From positions 1 to 47,488 of the forward strand of contig NZ_JABSST010000013.1 in the NCBI RefSeq assembly GCF_013213975.1: DNA of 47,488 bases. Direction: 5' to 3'. Numbering within the stretch: the stretch's first letter is position 1; every line of letters starts with the position of its first letter. A program made the translations under genes and the position numbers. The stretch is from Winogradskyella sp. Its GTDB lineage: Bacteria > Bacteroidota > Bacteroidia > Flavobacteriales > Flavobacteriaceae. Below are positions 1 through 9,535 of the stretch, piece by piece. The notes below the pieces were generated by a model. That model searched no databases, was not told the origin of the DNA, and was given only the letters and a program-made list of their open reading frames with translations.

Positions 1-725
1 GAATGCAATACATCTTGAGAACGCATTTTAAATAACACAGGTTTACCCACTGGTAAATGTAACTCTGTAACAATAACATCATCTTGAGCATTTGGATCAT
101 CTTCTGCTACTCCTAGAATGTTAGCTCTATCTATATCAATTAATCTAACATTGGCCTTACCAAGCACATTGTCTTCACCGCCATAACGTGCTTTCCAGTT
201 AAATTGTTGAGCATATAATTCTACAACCATAGGATCATCTTCTGTGCCTATAGTCATAATATCATTCCATGTAAATAACCCATACATAATTAAACCAGCT
301 AATACAATTACAGGAATACCTGTCCAGATAGCCTCAAGTTTATTGTTGTCTGCATAGAAAACAGCTTTTTTACCCTTTTCACCTTTGTATTTAAAAGCAA
401 AATAGTGTAACAAAAATTGAGTTACTATTTGAACAATAAAGATGATAACCATGGAAATACCCATTAGGTTATCAATTTCAGGGCCATGCTCAGATGCTGA
501 GTTAGACATTAAAGGTAAATCACCTAAATAGTAAAAACATAGGATGGTAATAACATAGATAAAGATTAAAAAGCCCATCATTAAATAGCCATTAATCCTA
601 TTGTCTTTATCGGTAGCGATTGATGAGTTTTCAGAACCAGCTTGCGCTAAATCAAAAATCTTTACAAGTTGCCATATTGCAACAGCTACAAAGAGTACAA
701 TTATAATCGTTAATAAAGGAGTCAT
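1..725 (-). CDS. coxB: Cytochrome c oxidase subunit II (partial, C-terminus off the left edge)
   Basis: This is subunit II of a haem-copper oxidase, which takes electrons from cytochrome c at a CuA centre and passes them to subunit I. The ATG is at 725 and the frame stays open to base 1, giving about 241 residues. Hydrophobic segments lie near residues 4-24, 44-67, 89-111 and 137-153, more than the two of the textbook subunit. They are followed by the start of the periplasmic beta-domain, including MRSQDVLHS, which corresponds to the conserved D-V-x-H-S stretch before the CuA ligands. The CuA cysteines themselves lie outside the window. It starts 25 bp after actF on the same strand, so it is probably co-transcribed with the act genes; alternative complex III and an aa3-type oxidase are known to form a supercomplex in Flavobacterium. 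Subunit I is expected next, to the left. Confidence 0.93.
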   Translation of the reverse strand, partial: MTPLLTIIIVLFVAVAIWQLVKIFDLAQAGSENSSIATDKDNRINGYLMMGFLIFIYVITILCFYYLGDLPLMSNSASEHGPEIDNLMGISMVIIFIVQIVTQFLLHYFAFKYKGEKGKKAVFYADNNKLEAIWTGIPVIVLAGLIMYGLFTWNDIMTIGTEDDPMVVELYAQQFNWKARYGGEDNVLGKANVRLIDIDRANILGVAEDDPNAQDDVIVTELHLPVGKPVLFKMRSQDVLH

Positions 726-750
726 TATCGTTTCTGTTCTTTTTTAATAA

Positions 751-2121
751 TTAATAATGGAAATGTTCACTTTCCTTCATAAATGGATTTCGTTTTGCGA
801 GCAACGGAGCCTTACCTAATGCAGTGAATACTACCAATAAGAAAAGTCCTCCGAATAATAATACCGCTCCTATTTCTGGTGCGCCAATAAACCATCTATC
901 CACTACGGTTGCAGGCATAATCCAGTTGAAAACATCTAAGTAATGTCCACATAGAATTACTATCCCAGCCATAACTACAAACCAATTTATTCGCTTGTAG
1001 TCACTATTCATTAATAATAATAGTGGGAATATAAAATTCATTGCTAACATTCCGAAGAATGGCAATTTGTAATGCTCAATTCTTGTCACAAAATAAGTTA
1101 CCTCTTCTGGGATATTTGAATACCAAATGAGCATAAATTGTGAGAACCATAAATATGTCCAGAAAATACTAATACCAAACATAAATTTAGCCAAATCATG
1201 AATATGACTATCATTTACAAATTCTAATAATCCTTTAGATTTTAAGTAAATTGATATCATTGCAATAACTGTAATTCCACTTACAAACATACTTGCAAAT
1301 ACATACCATCCAAATAATGTACTGAACCAGTGTGGGTCTACACTCATAATCCAATCCCAAGACATCATTGACTCGGTATAAATATAGAATACTAAGAATG
1401 CGGCAGAGATTCTAAAGTTTTTCTTAAAGTTTTTATTATCATCGGCTTCATCTTGTGCTAAAGAGAATTTTCTAGAGAAATGACGATATAATGCCCAACC
1501 TGAAATAAAGATGATACCTCTAATAATGAACCAAGGTAAATTTAACCACCCCGATTTTCCTTGTATAAGTTTATCATGCGCTACTACATCAGGATCCATC
1601 CAAACAAAAATACTGTTATGTCCAAGATAGTGAGATGCTACTGCAATTAATAAAACGATAACGGCACCAGGCAAAACGTAGGCTGTAATACCTTCCATTA
1701 CTCTGAATAGTACAGGCGACCATCCTGCTTGTGCTGCATACTGAATCGCATAAAACGCTAGAACGCCTAAAGCAATCATAAAGAAAAAGAATGCACCAAC
1801 ATATATTGCTGCCCAAGGTCTGTTATGAATCTGGTGTAAAGCATGCTCTTCGTGCTCCGACATATTACCGTGAACTTCTTCGCCATGATGGTCTTCACCA
1901 TGCGCTTCTGACCCATGTGCAGCGGCTTCTCCATGAGAGTCGCCATGTGCTCCGGTTGCATGAACATCACCATGACCATGATGTTCAGCGGCTAAAACTT
2001 CAGAAATGTTGTCTTCTGTGACACTATTTGCATCCATGAAGCCATACCCAACACCAAGTAGTCCTAGAACCACCATAATGATTGCGCCTATTCTTAATCG
2101 ATTTGAAATTTTATATTCCAT
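751..2121 (-). CDS. actF: Alternative complex III subunit ActF (quinol:cytochrome c oxidoreductase membrane subunit)
   Basis: ActF is one of the two large NrfD/PsrC-like membrane subunits of alternative complex III, which oxidises menaquinol and reduces a periplasmic cytochrome or the partner oxidase directly. The 456-residue product has about ten hydrophobic segments. Residues around 45-100, between the first and second membrane helices, form a loop with roughly twenty histidines interspersed with Gly, Glu and Ala, a composition that could bind metal ions; I infer this from composition only. The gene lies between actE (23 bp upstream) and coxB (25 bp downstream). The start ATG at 2121 directly precedes the first helix. 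The family call rests on gene order and membrane topology together with motifs such as the SMMSWDWIMSVDPHWFS stretch that I recognise from ActF proteins. Confidence 0.92.
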   Translation of the reverse strand: MEYKISNRLRIGAIIMVVLGLLGVGYGFMDANSVTEDNISEVLAAEHHGHGDVHATGAHGDSHGEAAAHGSEAHGEDHHGEEVHGNMSEHEEHALHQIHNRPWAAIYVGAFFFFMIALGVLAFYAIQYAAQAGWSPVLFRVMEGITAYVLPGAVIVLLIAVASHYLGHNSIFVWMDPDVVAHDKLIQGKSGWLNLPWFIIRGIIFISGWALYRHFSRKFSLAQDEADDNKNFKKNFRISAAFLVFYIYTESMMSWDWIMSVDPHWFSTLFGWYVFASMFVSGITVIAMISIYLKSKGLLEFVNDSHIHDLAKFMFGISIFWTYLWFSQFMLIWYSNIPEEVTYFVTRIEHYKLPFFGMLAMNFIFPLLLLMNSDYKRINWFVVMAGIVILCGHYLDVFNWIMPATVVDRWFIGAPEIGAVLLFGGLFLLVVFTALGKAPLLAKRNPFMKESEHFHY

Positions 2122-2143
2122 TTATATAATCTTTATCTAAATC

Positions 2144-2704
2144 TTATTTTTCTAAATCTGCTTTAAGTTTTTCAACATAAGCCACTACTTGCCAACGCTC
2201 ATTTTCATTTAATTGGTTAGCGTAAGATCCCATTGTATTTTTTCCGTAATAAATAACATGGTATATACTACCTGTTGTGATGGCTCTTCCAACATCATCA
2301 TAACTTGGTACACCTAAAATCTTTTCACGTTCTACTAAGTAGCCTTTACCGTTTCCTTTGTTGCCATGACAAATGCCACAGTAAACCTCATATAATACTT
2401 TAGCTTCAGCATAATCTATTTCTGTTGACTCTAATGGACTCTTAAGGTTGACTTTAGCTTCTTCATAACCATCATTTGTATCTGGTATGTCGTATGGCAT
2501 AAAATCCCCTCTAGGAATAGTTCCTTCTGCTGGTAACTGTGCCTCAATACCATTTGCAAATGCATCAGATTCTTGATAGGCCTCGTAACCAATTGGTTCA
2601 TACATGTTAGGCATATACTGGTAGTTTGGTCTTGAGTCCTTTTTACAGGAAACAAGTCCTACTAATATTACAAGTACTACGATATATTTTAAGGATGTCT
2701 TCAT
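2144..2704 (-). CDS. actE: Alternative complex III subunit ActE (monohaem cytochrome c lipoprotein)
   Basis: This is a membrane-anchored monohaem cytochrome c subunit of alternative complex III. I chose the ATG at 2704, giving 186 residues. It begins with MKTSLKYIVVLVILVGLVSC, a compact lipoprotein signal ending in a lipobox-like LVSC. Upstream ATG and TTG codons in frame would bury this signal and overlap actD. A single haem site, CGICH, lies near residue 110 within YCGICHGNKGNGKG. A methionine further on, in NTMGSY, is a candidate sixth haem ligand. The gene follows actD with 1 bp between the actD stop and this start. The protein probably sits on the periplasmic face and hands electrons between ActA haems and the oxidase. 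Confidence 0.92.
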   Translation of the reverse strand: MKTSLKYIVVLVILVGLVSCKKDSRPNYQYMPNMYEPIGYEAYQESDAFANGIEAQLPAEGTIPRGDFMPYDIPDTNDGYEEAKVNLKSPLESTEIDYAEAKVLYEVYCGICHGNKGNGKGYLVEREKILGVPSYDDVGRAITTGSIYHVIYYGKNTMGSYANQLNENERWQVVAYVEKLKADLEK

Positions 2705-2705
2705 A

Positions 2706-3245
2706 TTAATGTGCATCTTCGTCTTTATCAACTATATTAATTTCAACGGCTCCCGTTTCTTGCAACAAAGACGTTAATTCAGATTCGTTATCGTGAATTG
2801 CAATCTCCATTAAGAAATGATCATCTGTTGTTCTCGGGTCTGGGTTTTCAGCCTTTTTAAATGGCCACATTCTACTTCTTAAGTAAAATGTAATTACCAT
2901 TAAGTGCGCAGCAAAAAATACCGTAAGCTCAAACATAATTGGTACAAAAGCTGGCATATTTTCTAAGTAGCTAAAACTTGGTTTCCCACCAATGTCTTGA
3001 GGCCAGTCTTTAATCATGATAAAATTCATCATTAAAATTGCAACTGTTAAACCAACACATCCATACATAAATGATGTAATTGCGATACGTGTTGGAGCTA
3101 AGCCCATTGCTTTATCTAATCCGTGAACCGGAAAAGGTGTATATATCTCCTCAATGTGATGGTTGTCTGCCTTGACCTTTTTAACGGCGGACATTAATAC
3201 ATCATCATCTGTATAAATAGCATGAATTACTTTTGAAGCTTCCAT
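2706..3245 (-). CDS. actD: Alternative complex III subunit ActD (DUF3341 membrane protein)
   Basis: ActD is a small membrane subunit of alternative complex III. The 179-residue protein has a cytoplasmic-looking N-terminal domain, two hydrophobic hairpin helices (about residues 55-80 and 100-122), and an acidic C-terminal tail. This is the usual DUF3341 layout. No cofactor-binding motif is visible, and the family is thought to be structural. It is tightly packed: 8 bp after actC and 1 bp before actE, so it should be translated from the common act transcript. Confidence 0.92.
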   Translation of the reverse strand: MEASKVIHAIYTDDDVLMSAVKKVKADNHHIEEIYTPFPVHGLDKAMGLAPTRIAITSFMYGCVGLTVAILMMNFIMIKDWPQDIGGKPSFSYLENMPAFVPIMFELTVFFAAHLMVITFYLRSRMWPFKKAENPDPRTTDDHFLMEIAIHDNESELTSLLQETGAVEINIVDKDEDAH

Positions 3246-3253
3246 AGACTATA

Positions 3254-4990
3254 TTAGTTATTTAATAAATTTTTCGCTTGCCCTGCCCAATCATCGCGCT
3301 CAGCTCTTCCTGGGAATGAACCTGTGATTGAATCTAACAAATCGTATTCTGCCTTTGTCATTTTACTTACTTGTAGGTAAGTATAAATACCGATACTATT
3401 AAGTACATCTTCCATTTTTGGACCAACACCACTAATCCTCTTTAAATCGTCTGCAATTTCCGTTTCAGCATCAAAAGAGCCAATAGTTCCTAAAAGATTA
3501 TTAACCTTCTCAGAATGATCAACAGTATCAGAAGTACTTGTTGCAGGCGCACTTGCAACAACCCCATTAGATGTTCTTGAATCAGCACCTGTACCTACTA
3601 AGCTTTCGCCATGTTCTCTTATTCTTTTGTAACGTTCACCAGAAGACTTTAAAATTGTCTTTACCTCAGCTTGTGCAATTACTGGGAATGTTCTGGAGTA
3701 CAGTAAGAAAAGTACAAAGAAGAAACCTATAGTTCCTATAAATATTCCAATATCTACAAACGTTGGGGAAAACATCGTCCAAGAAGATGGTAAGTAATCT
3801 CTGTGTAATGACGTTACAATAATTACGAAACGTTCGAACCACATTCCTATATTTACAACAATCGAAATAAAGAAAGAGAACATGATACTTGTTCTTAGTT
3901 TCTTAAACCACATAAACTGCGGAGAGAATACGTTACATGTCATCATTGCCCAATATGCCCACCAGTAAGGACCAGTTGCTCTGTTTAAGAATGCATATTG
4001 CTCGTATTCTACACCAGAATACCAAGCGATGAATAACTCTGTGATATAAGCCACACCAACAATAGAACCCGTAATCATAATTACAATATTCATTAACTCG
4101 ATGTGTTGTACAGTAATATAATCTTCAAGGTTACATACCTTTCTCATAATAATGAGCAGAGTATTCACCATTGCGAATCCTGAGAAAATTGCACCTGCAA
4201 CGAAATACGGTGGGAATATCGTTGTATGCCAACCTGGAATTACGGATGTTGCGAAGTCAAAAGATACAATAGTATGCACAGAAAGTACAAGTGGTGTTGC
4301 TAAACCTGCAAGTACTAAAGATACTTCCTCGAAACGTTGCCAATCTTTAGCTCTACCAGACCAACCAAAACTCAATAATGAATAAATCTTCTTTTGGAAA
4401 GGCTTTACAGCTCTGTCTCTTATCATTGCAAAATCCGGTAATAAACCTGTCCACCAGAATACTAATGATACAGATAAATATGTAGAAATTGCAAATACGT
4501 CCCAAAGTAATGGTGAATTAAAGTTAACCCATAATGATCCAAACTGATTTGGAATAGGTAATACCCAATACGCTAACCATGGACGACCCATGTGTATGAT
4601 TGGGAATAAACCTGCCTGTACTACTGAGAAAATGGTCATTGCTTCCGCCGAACGGTTAATTGCCATTCTCCACTTTTGGCGGAATAATAACAATACTGCT
4701 GAGATCAGCGTACCAGCGTGACCGATACCAACCCACCAAACGAAGTTAGTAATATCCCAAGCCCAGTTTACAGTCTTGTTAAGACCCCAAACTCCAATAC
4801 CTGTTGAAATAGTGTAAATAATACAACCTATTCCCCAAAGGAATGCAACCAAAGAAATGCTGAACACAATCCACCAAGCTTTGTTTGCTCTGCCTTCAAC
4901 CGGTCTTGCTACATCAATAGTAACATCGTGATACGACTTTTCTCCGGTAACTAAAGGTCTTCTAATAGGTGCTTCGTAATGAGACGCCAT
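3254..4990 (-). CDS. actC: Alternative complex III subunit ActC (NrfD/PsrC-like) with a C-terminal helix-hairpin-helix extension
   Basis: ActC is the NrfD/PsrC-family integral membrane subunit that holds the quinol site next to the iron-sulfur subunit ActB. About ten membrane helices fill residues 40-430, with typical motifs such as GIGHAGTLISAVLLLFRQ and the HMGRPW stretch. The protein is 578 residues, about 100 longer than I expect for ActC. After the last helix there is a low-complexity Ser/Thr/Ala linker (about residues 440-513). A compact domain follows (residues 514-578, bases 3254-3451) containing DDLKRISGVGPKMEDVLNSI and a later GRAERDDWAGQAKNLL. That pattern is the helix-hairpin-helix-like tail known from the ends of some NuoE and L21 proteins. 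It is encoded in the same frame with no break, so this is a genuine fusion. The gene starts 30 bp after actB. Confidence 0.93.
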   Translation of the reverse strand: MASHYEAPIRRPLVTGEKSYHDVTIDVARPVEGRANKAWWIVFSISLVAFLWGIGCIIYTISTGIGVWGLNKTVNWAWDITNFVWWVGIGHAGTLISAVLLLFRQKWRMAINRSAEAMTIFSVVQAGLFPIIHMGRPWLAYWVLPIPNQFGSLWVNFNSPLLWDVFAISTYLSVSLVFWWTGLLPDFAMIRDRAVKPFQKKIYSLLSFGWSGRAKDWQRFEEVSLVLAGLATPLVLSVHTIVSFDFATSVIPGWHTTIFPPYFVAGAIFSGFAMVNTLLIIMRKVCNLEDYITVQHIELMNIVIMITGSIVGVAYITELFIAWYSGVEYEQYAFLNRATGPYWWAYWAMMTCNVFSPQFMWFKKLRTSIMFSFFISIVVNIGMWFERFVIIVTSLHRDYLPSSWTMFSPTFVDIGIFIGTIGFFFVLFLLYSRTFPVIAQAEVKTILKSSGERYKRIREHGESLVGTGADSRTSNGVVASAPATSTSDTVDHSEKVNNLLGTIGSFDAETEIADDLKRISGVGPKMEDVLNSIGIYTYLQVSKMTKAEYDLLDSITGSFPGRAERDDWAGQAKNLLNN

Positions 4991-5020
4991 AATTATATAA
5001 TTGATTCTTTAATTTTAGTT

Positions 5021-8000
5021 TTATGCTTCTTTCGTATTTCTTACCTTAGTTTGGTACACCACATTCGGTTTAGTACCTACATGCTCTAATAAGTGATACG
5101 CTCTGTTGTCTTCTTTCAATTCTGCAATCTTACTGTCCTTATCATTTACATCACCAAATATCATTGCTCCATTCCCACATGCTGCAGAACATGCTGTTTG
5201 GAATTCACCATCTTTAACTGGTCGACCTTCTCTTTTGGCATCTAAAATGGTCTTTTGTGTTTTCTGAATACACATAGAACATTTTTCCATTACACCACGA
5301 GATCTTACAGTAACATCTGGATTTAACACCATTTTACCTAAGTCATCGTTCATCGCATAGTTAAAATCAAACTCTTCGTTATTGTTATATAAGAACCAGT
5401 TGAAACGACGTACTTTGTATGGACAGTTGTTAGCACAGTATCTTGTACCTACGCAACGGTTGTAAGCCATATGGTTTTGACCTTGACGACCGTGAGCGGT
5501 TGCAGCAACTGGACAAACAGTTTCACAAGGAGCATGGTTACAATGCTGACACATTACAGGTTGGAAAGCGACTTGAGGATTATCAGCTGGGCTTTCCATC
5601 TCACCAAACTCACTCAATGAACTTCCTAGGCCAGATATATTATCTTTCTTTTCATTATCACCTTCAAAGCCCGTTTCTTCGGAAGAATAGTATCTGTCAA
5701 TACGCAACCAATGCATATCTCTACTACGTCTCATTTCAGTCTTACCTACTACAGGCACGTTGTTTTCTGCGTGACATGCAATTACACAAGCACCACAACC
5801 TGTACAGGCATTTAAGTCAATAGATAAATTGAAATGGTGACCGATTGAACGATCGAACGACTCCCATAAGTCAACATCTGGAGATGTTACAGGAGTTTCT
5901 ATGTGATTTAAGGATACTTCTGGAACCTTATTCCAAACGTGTTTATCCTTAGTATTAAATATTTCTAATGTTGTTTCCTTAATGATATCTCCACGACCCA
6001 TTAAGGTATTATGCAACTGAACACAAGCAAACTCATGCTCACCAGAAGCTTTCTCAACAGTTACAGACTGTACGTTATTGAAGCCTTGATAAAGTGGATA
6101 TGCATTAGCTCCAACTCTCATTTCTTTCATTAAAGCTTCTGAGGTTCTACCATAACCAAAGGCTAAACCAACTGAACCTTTAGCTTGACCTGGCTGTACA
6201 ATTACTGGCACCTTCTCAAGTGTTACTCCATTAACTGTAACATTTGCATAACTACCATTAAGACCACCATTGGCGACATTCCAGTTTTCTAAACCTAAAG
6301 CATCAGCATCAGTTTTAGACACTGTTAAATAGTTATCCCAAGTTGTTCTAGTTATAGGGTCTGGAAACTCCTGCAACCATGGATTATTGGCTTGTTGACC
6401 ATCACCCATGCCTGTTTTGGTGTAAAGTGAAAGTTCCATACCAGAGGCGTTCGCAGAACGCGCAAGTGCTCTTGCTGCATTTCTACGAGGTGCAACTGAT
6501 GTATCTTCATCTGAAGCATCAGTCATATTATCTTCAACTTCTACACTAGATGTCGACGCACCTACAAAAACACCGGCTTGAACCGCTTTATTAAAGGATG
6601 CACCATCCAATATATCTGCCGTCCATGTCGATTTCAAGTAATTTCGGTATGATGCAGAATTTCCATTCCATACTAAAAGTGCCTCCTGAAATTGCTTCGT
6701 ATCAAACAACGGACGAATAGTCGGCTGCATTAATGAATAATGTCCAGACTTTAATTCGAAATCACCCCAAGACTCAAGGTTATGAGATGCTGCAGCAATA
6801 TAATCGCAATTTGAGGACGTTTCATCAACTTTTAAAGCGAATGCAATGGATAAGTCCACCTTATCTAATCCTTCTTTAAAGTCAGCTGCATTAGGAAGTG
6901 TATACATTGGATTAACACCATTCATAATCACTGCACCAACTTTGCCAGCTTTCATATCAGCTACAAGTTGCATTACAGCTTTGTCGCTTCCTTGTCTAGT
7001 TTTTATTGTTGTAGAAGCATCAAATGCTTTACTATTTAAATGATCATTGATTTCTAATGCAACAGTTTGTGCATTAACATCTTGAATTCCTGTTACCACA
7101 ACAGCATTACTTCCAGCTGTTTTTATTTCATTTGCCGCAGACTGAACAGCTGCAGCAATATTTTCTGGTAAATCTACACTAACTGAACCTCCAACTACTA
7201 AACTGTATAATTTTGCTAAAGCTAATTTTTGTTGGTTAGGTGTTAATGGCACACGCTTATCTGCATTTGCGCCAGATAAAGTCATATTAGATTCAAATTG
7301 AATATGACGTGACATCTTTCCATTCTCTGGAATTCGTTTAGTAGCGTACCCAGATTCAAAACCTCCGCCTTGCCAGTCCCCTAAGAAATCTGCTCCTACA
7401 GAAACAATTGTTCTGGCCTTTGAGAAATCATAATTAGCCATTCCTCTTTTGCCGTATTTTGCTTCGTAAGCATCTAATGTTGCAGAGTCTGAAATAGCAT
7501 CGTAAGCTACATGCTTCACATTACCATATTTTTCTGAGAATTCAGCAATTAACTTGTGCGTTGAAGGACTTGGCATCGTTGCCGTTAAGAAGACAATCTG
7601 CTTATCGTCACTTAATCCATTTAATGCCGCTGTAGTCTCAGACATTAAGTCATCCCAAGAAATTCTTACCTCGCCTTTTTGAGGAGTCTTAACTCTGCGG
7701 CTATCATAAAGCTCTAATACAGAAGCCTGAACTCTTGCATTAGCCATTCCATTGGTTGCCGCATCAGTATTGTTTTCAATCTTGATAGGTCGACCTTCTC
7801 TGGTCTTAACTAACACGCTTGCAAAATCAAATCCGTTTGCAATAGTTGTAGCATAGTAATTTGCTACACCAGGAATAATCTCAGTAGGTTGTACTACATA
7901 AGGAATTGATTTAATCACAGGACCTTCACAAGCTGCTAAAGACGCTGCTGCCGTACTGAAACCTACGTATTTTAAGAAATCACGACGCGTAGTAGACGAA

Positions 8001-8140
8001 GACCCTAACGATTCTTTATCCCCTAAAAACTCATCCGTTGGAATTTCTTCCACAAACTCATTTTGTTGTAGCGTCTCAACAATAGAGCTATTCTCGTTAA
8101 GCTCTTCAACACTTTTCCAGTATTTCTTGTTTGATGACAT
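5021..8140 (-). CDS. actB: Alternative complex III subunit ActB (Tat-exported molybdopterin-like and Fe-S protein)
   Basis: ActB is the large periplasmic iron-sulfur subunit of alternative complex III, fusing a molybdopterin oxidoreductase-like domain (with no cofactor in characterised members) to a ferredoxin-like domain. The 1039-residue protein has an unusually long n-region, then the twin-arginine motif TTRRDFLKYVG (Arg52-Arg53) and a lipobox-like SLAAC ending at Cys71, so it is probably folded, Tat-exported and lipidated. The large middle part is the molybdopterin-like domain. From about residue 775 come four cysteine clusters: CTGCGACVIAC, CQHCNHAPCETVCP, CVGTRYCANNCP, and CSMC with a later CSAAC. 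These are enough for four Fe-S centres. The gene sits 27 bp after actA. Confidence 0.96.
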   Translation of the reverse strand: MSSNKKYWKSVEELNENSSIVETLQQNEFVEEIPTDEFLGDKESLGSSSTTRRDFLKYVGFSTAAASLAACEGPVIKSIPYVVQPTEIIPGVANYYATTIANGFDFASVLVKTREGRPIKIENNTDAATNGMANARVQASVLELYDSRRVKTPQKGEVRISWDDLMSETTAALNGLSDDKQIVFLTATMPSPSTHKLIAEFSEKYGNVKHVAYDAISDSATLDAYEAKYGKRGMANYDFSKARTIVSVGADFLGDWQGGGFESGYATKRIPENGKMSRHIQFESNMTLSGANADKRVPLTPNQQKLALAKLYSLVVGGSVSVDLPENIAAAVQSAANEIKTAGSNAVVVTGIQDVNAQTVALEINDHLNSKAFDASTTIKTRQGSDKAVMQLVADMKAGKVGAVIMNGVNPMYTLPNAADFKEGLDKVDLSIAFALKVDETSSNCDYIAAASHNLESWGDFELKSGHYSLMQPTIRPLFDTKQFQEALLVWNGNSASYRNYLKSTWTADILDGASFNKAVQAGVFVGASTSSVEVEDNMTDASDEDTSVAPRRNAARALARSANASGMELSLYTKTGMGDGQQANNPWLQEFPDPITRTTWDNYLTVSKTDADALGLENWNVANGGLNGSYANVTVNGVTLEKVPVIVQPGQAKGSVGLAFGYGRTSEALMKEMRVGANAYPLYQGFNNVQSVTVEKASGEHEFACVQLHNTLMGRGDIIKETTLEIFNTKDKHVWNKVPEVSLNHIETPVTSPDVDLWESFDRSIGHHFNLSIDLNACTGCGACVIACHAENNVPVVGKTEMRRSRDMHWLRIDRYYSSEETGFEGDNEKKDNISGLGSSLSEFGEMESPADNPQVAFQPVMCQHCNHAPCETVCPVAATAHGRQGQNHMAYNRCVGTRYCANNCPYKVRRFNWFLYNNNEEFDFNYAMNDDLGKMVLNPDVTVRSRGVMEKCSMCIQKTQKTILDAKREGRPVKDGEFQTACSAACGNGAMIFGDVNDKDSKIAELKEDNRAYHLLEHVGTKPNVVYQTKVRNTKEA

Positions 8141-8167
8141 ATAATTATGAATTACTTCTTATTAAAT

Positions 8168-9454
8168 TTAATAATGGCACTTACCACATTCTAATCCACC
8201 CATTTGTGCCGCAGTTAACTGATCAACACCATACTTCTTTGACAATTCTTCATGAATTTTAGTATAGTAACCGTTGTCTTTAACTTTTACATTGGTTTCT
8301 CTATGACAGTTGATACACCAACCCATTGTTAATGGAGAATGCTGATACATAATTTCCATTTCTTCAACTGGACCGTGACAAGTCTGACACTCAATACCAG
8401 CCACAGAGACGTGCTGTGAGTGATTGAAGTATGCAAAATCTGGAAGGTTATGAATACGGATCCATTTTACCGGTTTAGATTCTCCAGTATACCCTGTGCC
8501 ATTCCATCCGACAGCATCATATAATTTCTGAATTTCCGCATCATAATCCACACCGTATTCTGATTTACCTTCTGCTAATGTCTCTGGTGCAACATTCGCA
8601 ATGGCTTTATGACAATTCATACAGATGTTTAACGACGGGATTCCTGAGTGCTTACTCACTCTTGCTGAAGAATGACAATATTTGCAGTCGATACCATTAT
8701 CACCAGCGTGAATTCTATGAGAATAATGAATCGGCTGAACCGGCTCATATCCTTGGTCAACACCTACTTGCATTAAGTACCCGTAAACAAAATATCCACT
8801 CGCTAACAAAAAGAAGATTGCCGTTACTAATAACAAAAATTGATTTTGGGCAAAGGCCTTCCAAAGCGGTGTACGCTTCTCTTTAACAACTTCTAATCCT
8901 TTAGCTTCTGCAAAACGATTTAGAGTACGTTTTACTAAGATTAAAGCCAATGCCAACAACCCAAATAATAATGCTAGAGCACCAAGAATTAAATTATTAG
9001 ACACCCCAGCTTCTCCGCCACCTCCGTCAATATTTACTTGTTCAAGAACTACAGGTTCAGGTTTTGGCTGAGCAGTGTAAGCTAAAATATCTGAGATATC
9101 CTGATCACTTAGCTGCGGAAACGCTGTCATAGCAGTTTTGTTCCACTTATTGTAAACTTTATTAGCATAGGCATCACCTGATTTAATTAACCCTGAACTA
9201 TTTCTAATCCATGAATTAAGCCAAGTCCTATCCAAACCTTCTTCTTCTGCCAATCTCGCTTCTACATTTCTAAGCATTGGACCCGTCATATCTCTATCTA
9301 ATTTGTGACATGCCGCACAATTGGCATTAAATAAAGCCTTTCCGTTTGCTGGATCACCTTCTTGAGCTATAACTGAGGTTGAAAACGTGAGTAATAAAAT
9401 AAAACCTAAATGAAGTATCGTTGAGGTTAAATTACGGTAGATTACCTGTTTCAT
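8168..9454 (-). CDS. actA: Alternative complex III subunit ActA (multihaem cytochrome c with fused monohaem domain)
   Basis: ActA is the multihaem cytochrome c subunit of alternative complex III. Six CxxCH haem sites are visible: CAACH in an N-terminal class I-like cytochrome c domain, then CKYCH, CMNCH, CQTCH, CINCH and CGKCH in the C-terminal pentahaem part. Two hydrophobic helices separate the two parts. The ATG at 9454 gives 428 residues beginning MKQVIYRNLTSTILHLGFIL, a normal signal peptide ending near VIAQEG. An in-frame ATG at 9499 is possible but would add a polar 15-residue leader in front of the signal. This is the first gene of the act operon, with a Bacteroidota -10 box upstream. 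Confidence 0.93.
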   Translation of the reverse strand: MKQVIYRNLTSTILHLGFILLLTFSTSVIAQEGDPANGKALFNANCAACHKLDRDMTGPMLRNVEARLAEEEGLDRTWLNSWIRNSSGLIKSGDAYANKVYNKWNKTAMTAFPQLSDQDISDILAYTAQPKPEPVVLEQVNIDGGGGEAGVSNNLILGALALLFGLLALALILVKRTLNRFAEAKGLEVVKEKRTPLWKAFAQNQFLLLVTAIFFLLASGYFVYGYLMQVGVDQGYEPVQPIHYSHRIHAGDNGIDCKYCHSSARVSKHSGIPSLNICMNCHKAIANVAPETLAEGKSEYGVDYDAEIQKLYDAVGWNGTGYTGESKPVKWIRIHNLPDFAYFNHSQHVSVAGIECQTCHGPVEEMEIMYQHSPLTMGWCINCHRETNVKVKDNGYYTKIHEELSKKYGVDQLTAAQMGGLECGKCHY

Positions 9455-9535
9455 ATTATTAGTTGAATTATCTTCTAAATTTTGGTACGATTTTTTCATT
9501 TAAAACATGAAAAAACATGTTACTAAAAACTCATG

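Noticed and set aside
2705..2731. Longer ActE start from TTG 2731
   Set aside because: It would overlap actD and bury the lipoprotein signal.
5443..5823. 126-codon plus-strand frame inside actB
   Set aside because: Antisense to the conserved Fe-S region of ActB; a by-product of its codon pattern.
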